From positions 1 to 22,502 of the IMG/VR virus record IMGVR_UViG_3300043446_004834: DNA of 22,502 bases. One strand, written 5' to 3'. The notes under the pieces were generated by a model, which was not told the origin of the DNA, did not search any database, and saw only the letters and a list, made by a program, of their open reading frames with translations. Both the position numbers and the translations under genes were made by a program. Below are positions 20,044-22,502 of the stretch, one piece after another. The DNA is from a virus. The stretch's first letter is position 1, and every line of letters starts with the position of its first letter.

Positions 20044-20066
20044 AAAAAAGAGGGTATAAACCCTCT
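20044..20066 (-). terminator. Terminator after the assembly-chaperone gene
   Basis: Perfect arms AGAGGG/CCCTCT with loop TTTATA are followed by T's, just after the 150-aa gene stop. With the promoter immediately downstream it insulates the oxygenase operon. The stem-loop nearly repeats that at 10016-10041. Confidence 0.85.
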
Positions 20067-20072
20067 AAAACT

Positions 20073-20525
20073 TTATGCTGGTGGAACAGGCCACTCTGGG
20101 TGATTCGGATCAAGAACAAGAGATTTTGGATCTGTAACATTATCAGTAAGATCTCTAAGTTCTTGACGATATGCCTGCCAAGCAACTTTTTGTTCTTCTG
20201 TTAGAGTATTATCTGGAAGTTGAGTCCAATCAGATTGAGTTAACCTGAAGTCTCTTAAAATTCTAAGTTCTGCTAAGTAATCTCTGTTTAATTCTGCATC
20301 AATAAACTCTTGCTTTTTGGCATCCCAAAGATCAGATGCCTGCTGATAAATCCCCAATTCAGTAATATCAATATTTGGATCTGGTGTTTTAAGTTCTACA
20401 TGACCATGATCTTCATACCACTGAACTGCATGAACTTCTTCAGGAATCCAAGAAAGGTCAATATCATGGAGACACTCTCCATCTTTACATACTACACCAT
20501 CAATAGGAACAACAGTAAGTCTCAT
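20073..20525 (-). CDS. Putative phage tail-assembly chaperone, 150 aa
   Basis: The C-terminal region, residues about 85-150, reads ELRILRDFRLTQSDWTQLPD, then LTEEQKVAWQAYRQELRDLT and a closing NHPEWPVPP. This is the Rx2Lx2SDW...LPD...W..YR..LRDL...P.WP.PP pattern of the phage tail-assembly chaperone domain that accompanies fibre genes. The N-terminal 70 residues are a beta domain and linker (LTVVPIDGVVCKDGECLHDI, HVELKTPDPNIDI). A late-type box overlaps the end of the upstream gene and a terminator follows, so this gene can be transcribed on its own. It probably helps fold or assemble fibre proteins. Confidence 0.8.
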   Translation of the reverse strand: MRLTVVPIDGVVCKDGECLHDIDLSWIPEEVHAVQWYEDHGHVELKTPDPNIDITELGIYQQASDLWDAKKQEFIDAELNRDYLAELRILRDFRLTQSDWTQLPDNTLTEEQKVAWQAYRQELRDLTDNVTDPKSLVLDPNHPEWPVPPA

Positions 20526-20539
20526 TTTTATATTAAACT

Positions 20540-21118
20540 TTAATTTTTTCTATTTATTGGAGCAGGCATTCCAAGAAATTCTCTTTCATCGTAAATATTA
20601 TCCTTATAAGGACCATCACCATCAACATAATGTAGAAAGGACTGTAAATACCACTTGTTTTCGAAAGGAGGTCTCCAGTGCCACAAATCACATCCACGAT
20701 AAAGACACAAATCTCCAGGATTCAATAGAATTTTAACTGCATCACTTCTATCTTCATTTTTACTGAAAAATATTGGATTTATATCTCCAGCAAATCCTAA
20801 AGAAAGAGTTGCTGATATTTCGCATGATGGTCGATCTCTGTGAATTTTTAATTCATTATCCTTTACATAAACTCTTGTGTATGAATAAGTTGGTAACAAA
20901 TTGATTCCTGTTTTTTCAGACAGTTCTCCACAAGAACGATCTAAAATTGATTCCATCAAAGGATCCGAATAAAAAGAATAAGAACCAGGAGCTTGAGCAT
21001 CATTTCTATCACCAAACCCACATTTAACCCTAATGAAAAAATAGGTTTGTATAATGTCTAAAGTTTTTTTATCTAGAAAATCTCTTACAATTAAGTATTT
21101 GTTATCTTTAAATGTCAT
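20540..21118 (-). CDS. Putative 2OG-Fe(II) oxygenase, H-x-D-R-P type, 192 aa
   Basis: The ATG at 21118 is chosen; it forms an ATGA junction with the stop of the PKHD gene, and the longer frame would need a TTG. H93-R-D95 (KIHRDRPSCEISATLSL) and H147 (CDLWHWRPP) form the metal site, in the same H-x-D-R-P-x-C-E-I-S pattern as the 239-aa paralogue (H-A-D there). Strands KILLNPGDLCLYRG and LQSFLHYVDGDGP are also shared. The shorter N-terminus (MTFKDNKYLIVRDFL) and the tail MPAPINRKN are its own. The substrate is unknown. It is co-translated with the PKHD protein, so the two enzymes may act together. Confidence 0.82.
   Translation of the reverse strand: MTFKDNKYLIVRDFLDKKTLDIIQTYFFIRVKCGFGDRNDAQAPGSYSFYSDPLMESILDRSCGELSEKTGINLLPTYSYTRVYVKDNELKIHRDRPSCEISATLSLGFAGDINPIFFSKNEDRSDAVKILLNPGDLCLYRGCDLWHWRPPFENKWYLQSFLHYVDGDGPYKDNIYDEREFLGMPAPINRKN
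20551..20557 (-). promoter_or_regulatory. Late-type promoter box inside an oxygenase 3' end
   Basis: Minus-strand CCAATAAATAG occupies the last codons of the 192-aa gene, 26 bases before the assembly-chaperone ATG. It matches the box at 9800-9806 over 11 bases. Confidence 0.5.
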
Positions 21119-21798
21119 TTGAGTTGAGGTCCTATAATCCAAGCAACAAGTGAATATCTAACTCCAGATTTTACTTTGGTAACTCTATGAAGAGTTCTTC
21201 CTTCAAACACACAAACACTTCCCTTTCTTCTTTGAATGTCTACTCTTTTATTATGATAATCAAAAATTTGAAGTGTTCCACCTTCATATTCTGAAGGATC
21301 ATTAAGTTGAATTGTTACTGATAATTTCCTAAAGTAATCTGGATGTGATTTATCTGGAAAAAAATCTGTATGCCAATTATAAAATCCTCCAGGAGTATAT
21401 CTTGTAATTTGAATGGTTTGAATATCTGTTATGTCATACTGCCAATTTTCATCGTTGGCAAGTTTTACATAATTCCAAACAATTCCATAAGCCCAGTGAG
21501 TTTTTGGTAGAAAATACACATCAGATTTTCTAATCTTCTCAAGCACATAATCATTTGGTTCAGAAAGAGTCCCAGTAAGTGCGGTAGAAAAACTATTGCT
21601 ATTATCTTCGATTTCCTTAATCAATAAATTGCAAATACTTTCATCAAGTGGATGATTGAAAACCGTTGATGATGCTACTGGAATTGATTGAGTATTCTGG
21701 ATATTTGGATAAAAAAATGGATTTTGAGTTTGATTTATTTGAAGTTCTCCTTTTTGATCCTCTATTATCAACTCACCAATATCATGAAGATTAGACAT
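21115..21798 (-). CDS. Putative 2OG-Fe(II) oxygenase, PKHD/prolyl-4-hydroxylase type, 227 aa
   Basis: H143-T-D145 (FYNWHTDFFPD), H204 (GRTLHRVTKV) and R214 (SGVRYSLVAWIIGP) form a complete Fe(II)/2-oxoglutarate site. FRKLSVTIQLNDPSEYEGGT and GSVCVFEG are core strands. A TKTHWAYGIVWNYV-like stretch (KTHWAYGIVWNYVKLANDEN) matches NHWVAGFVWHYVQRANRENF in the 211-aa paralogue. An extra N-terminal region of about 45 residues (ELQINQTQNPFFYPNIQNTQ) is Gln/Asn-rich and absent from that paralogue. The start overlaps the stop of the 123-aa gene (TAATG) and the stop overlaps the next oxygenase (ATGA), so three proteins are made from coupled frames. Confidence 0.85.
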   Translation of the reverse strand: MSNLHDIGELIIEDQKGELQINQTQNPFFYPNIQNTQSIPVASSTVFNHPLDESICNLLIKEIEDNSNSFSTALTGTLSEPNDYVLEKIRKSDVYFLPKTHWAYGIVWNYVKLANDENWQYDITDIQTIQITRYTPGGFYNWHTDFFPDKSHPDYFRKLSVTIQLNDPSEYEGGTLQIFDYHNKRVDIQRRKGSVCVFEGRTLHRVTKVKSGVRYSLVAWIIGPQLK

Positions 21799-22169
21799 TA
21801 ACTTTCAGTTTCTTCTTTATCTTTTCCTTCTTCTAGAATATTAGATGGTGGGTTAGTATTTGTTGGAAGTTGTGTGAAAATAGGATTCACAGATACACCC
21901 TGAAGCATTGCTTGGATATAGAGTTCTTTATTTTCTTCATTTGCTTTTACAACTTCATTCCTAAATGATTCAACTGCAGCACCTGCCTGCCTAGACTGTT
22001 GTGCTGCTTCGATAATCAAAGTAGGAATCCATTTCACTGCACATTCCCAATCATCAACTTGTTCTCCTGTATTTGGATTCATACCACGAACAAGAGTCAT
22101 CCAATTACATTCCAGTCCAATACAATCTTTTTGTAAAAGAGGACAAAACTTACCAGATTCAATCTTCAT
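21798..22169 (-). CDS. Conserved Cys-containing phage protein, 123 aa
   Basis: Residues 9-43 carry four cysteines (FCPLLQKDCIGLECNWM; DWECAVKW) with spacing C-x6-C-x4-C-x21-C, consistent with a small metal site. Residues 50-90 are a helix (TLIIEAAQQSRQAGAAVESF, RNEVVKANEENKELY), and the C-terminus is Pro/Asn-rich and acidic. Proteins with the CPL..DC...C.W...RG..P.TGE..D.W.CAV pattern recur in phages; their role is unknown. AAGGAG lies 11 bases before the ATG. It may head the first oxygenase operon. Confidence 0.75.
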   Translation of the reverse strand: MKIESGKFCPLLQKDCIGLECNWMTLVRGMNPNTGEQVDDWECAVKWIPTLIIEAAQQSRQAGAAVESFRNEVVKANEENKELYIQAMLQGVSVNPIFTQLPTNTNPPSNILEEGKDKEETES

Positions 22170-22184
22170 TGTTTAAAATTCTCC

Positions 22185-22502
22185 TTATGCATCTCTAGAT
22201 GCGATTATAGCATCAACATATTTAACTTGCAAGTTAAGAGGTCCAGATCCTGTTATGGAGTGACTGTGATCTCCACTACCACCCGTACTTCCAATAGTTC
22301 CCGGAACAGTAAAAGAATTTGAACCACCAACTGCAATAGACCCAGATGCTAAAGCACCAGGGTGTGTATGTGATGGTAGTTGTGGAGTGGTTAAAGTCGT
22401 GGCACCAGAAGTTCCTGAAAATGGAATAGAAAGATTTGAAAAAACTGTTGTGAAATCAGTAGTTCCGCCACTACCACCTCCAGTTCCACTTACAACTCTT
22501 AA
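22185..22502 (-). CDS. Tail-collar/short-fibre-type protein, C-terminal part (partial)
   Basis: The frame is open from the right edge to TAA (22185-22187), giving 105 residues. LPSHTHPGALASGSIAVGG (SHTH) and GGSGDHSHSITGSGPLNLQV (HSHS), then KYVDAIIASRDA, follow the PSHTH...HSHS...LxVxYxDxIIAxR pattern of the tail-collar/short-tail-fibre C-terminus. In T4 gp12 and gp37, HxH motifs bind metal ions, so the same is expected here. A glycine-rich loop precedes them (GTGGGSGG). The N-terminal part lies outside the window, so the exact protein, whether a baseplate short fibre or another collar protein, cannot be decided. Confidence 0.8.
   Translation of the reverse strand, partial: LRVVSGTGGGSGGTTDFTTVFSNLSIPFSGTSGATTLTTPQLPSHTHPGALASGSIAVGGSNSFTVPGTIGSTGGSGDHSHSITGSGPLNLQVKYVDAIIASRDA
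22204..22232 (-). promoter_or_regulatory. Possible sigma70 promoter ahead of the first oxygenase operon
   Basis: Perfect TATAAT (22204-22209) lies 17 bases from TTGCAA (22227-22232), which matches the -35 consensus at 4 of 6 positions. It lies inside the collar gene's last codons, about 40 bases before the ATG at 22169. Confidence 0.4.
22222..22237. repeat. 16-bp perfect palindrome over a possible -35 box
   Basis: TTAACTTGCAAGTTAA is its own reverse complement and covers the TTGCAA element. It also encodes the conserved LNLQVK part of the collar protein, so symmetry could be incidental. Confidence 0.4.

Noticed and set aside
22191-22237. Start of a tRNA or small RNA near the palindrome
   Set aside because: No cloverleaf or CCA-like end can be drawn, and the bases are coding for the conserved collar C-terminus.

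Overview
The window reads as part of a T4-like (myovirus) marine cyanophage genome, most likely from the Synechococcus/Prochlorococcus phage group. The evidence is dense minus-strand coding, start/stop overlaps (ATGA, TAATG, TGATG) between small genes, VGIGTTNP-type tail-fibre modules, a peptidase S74-like fibre chaperone, a tail-collar C-terminus, and several 2OG-Fe(II) oxygenases, which are known to be common in T4-like cyanophages. Every gene I can support is on the minus strand, so transcription runs from right to left. I saw no tRNA, photosynthesis gene, integrase, IS element or CRISPR array.

Right end (22502 to 18088): the C-terminus of a tail-collar protein is followed by a Cys-containing conserved protein, a PKHD-type oxygenase, an HRD-type oxygenase and a tail-assembly chaperone that ends in a terminator. 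Next is a self-contained unit: a near-perfect sigma70 promoter centred on an operator-like palindrome, three more 2OG-Fe(II) oxygenase-family genes, and a terminator. The window therefore holds five oxygenase-family genes of three sequence types, and the PKHD + H-x-D-R-P pair occurs twice.

Middle (18081 to 5512): tail-fibre and adhesin genes lie in short units, most preceded by a T4-late-type box ((C/A)(T/A)AAATA) and several closed by GC-rich hairpins with U tracts. They include five fibre proteins (228, 336, 905, 777 and 312 aa, the 777-aa one with an S74 chaperone domain), three glycine-rich adhesin-like proteins, and small virion, chaperone or Zn-ribbon proteins. The pair of fibre C-terminal module plus glycine-rich adhesin occurs twice, at 5560-7406 and 16460-18051. 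Its flanks are conserved, while the six-cysteine segment in the middle of the adhesin has been replaced.

Left end (5481 to 1): about 20 small, overlapping genes of unknown role. Among them are an HELWH metallopeptidase, a C-terminal AbrB-like protein, three short proteins with one predicted membrane segment, and seven genes under 60 codons that were read directly from the bases.

A plausible overall reading, which is inference, is a host-recognition region. Recombining fibre modules and glycine-rich tip proteins set specificity, and linked hydroxylases, partly under a separate early or middle-type promoter, may modify either these virion proteins or a host target.
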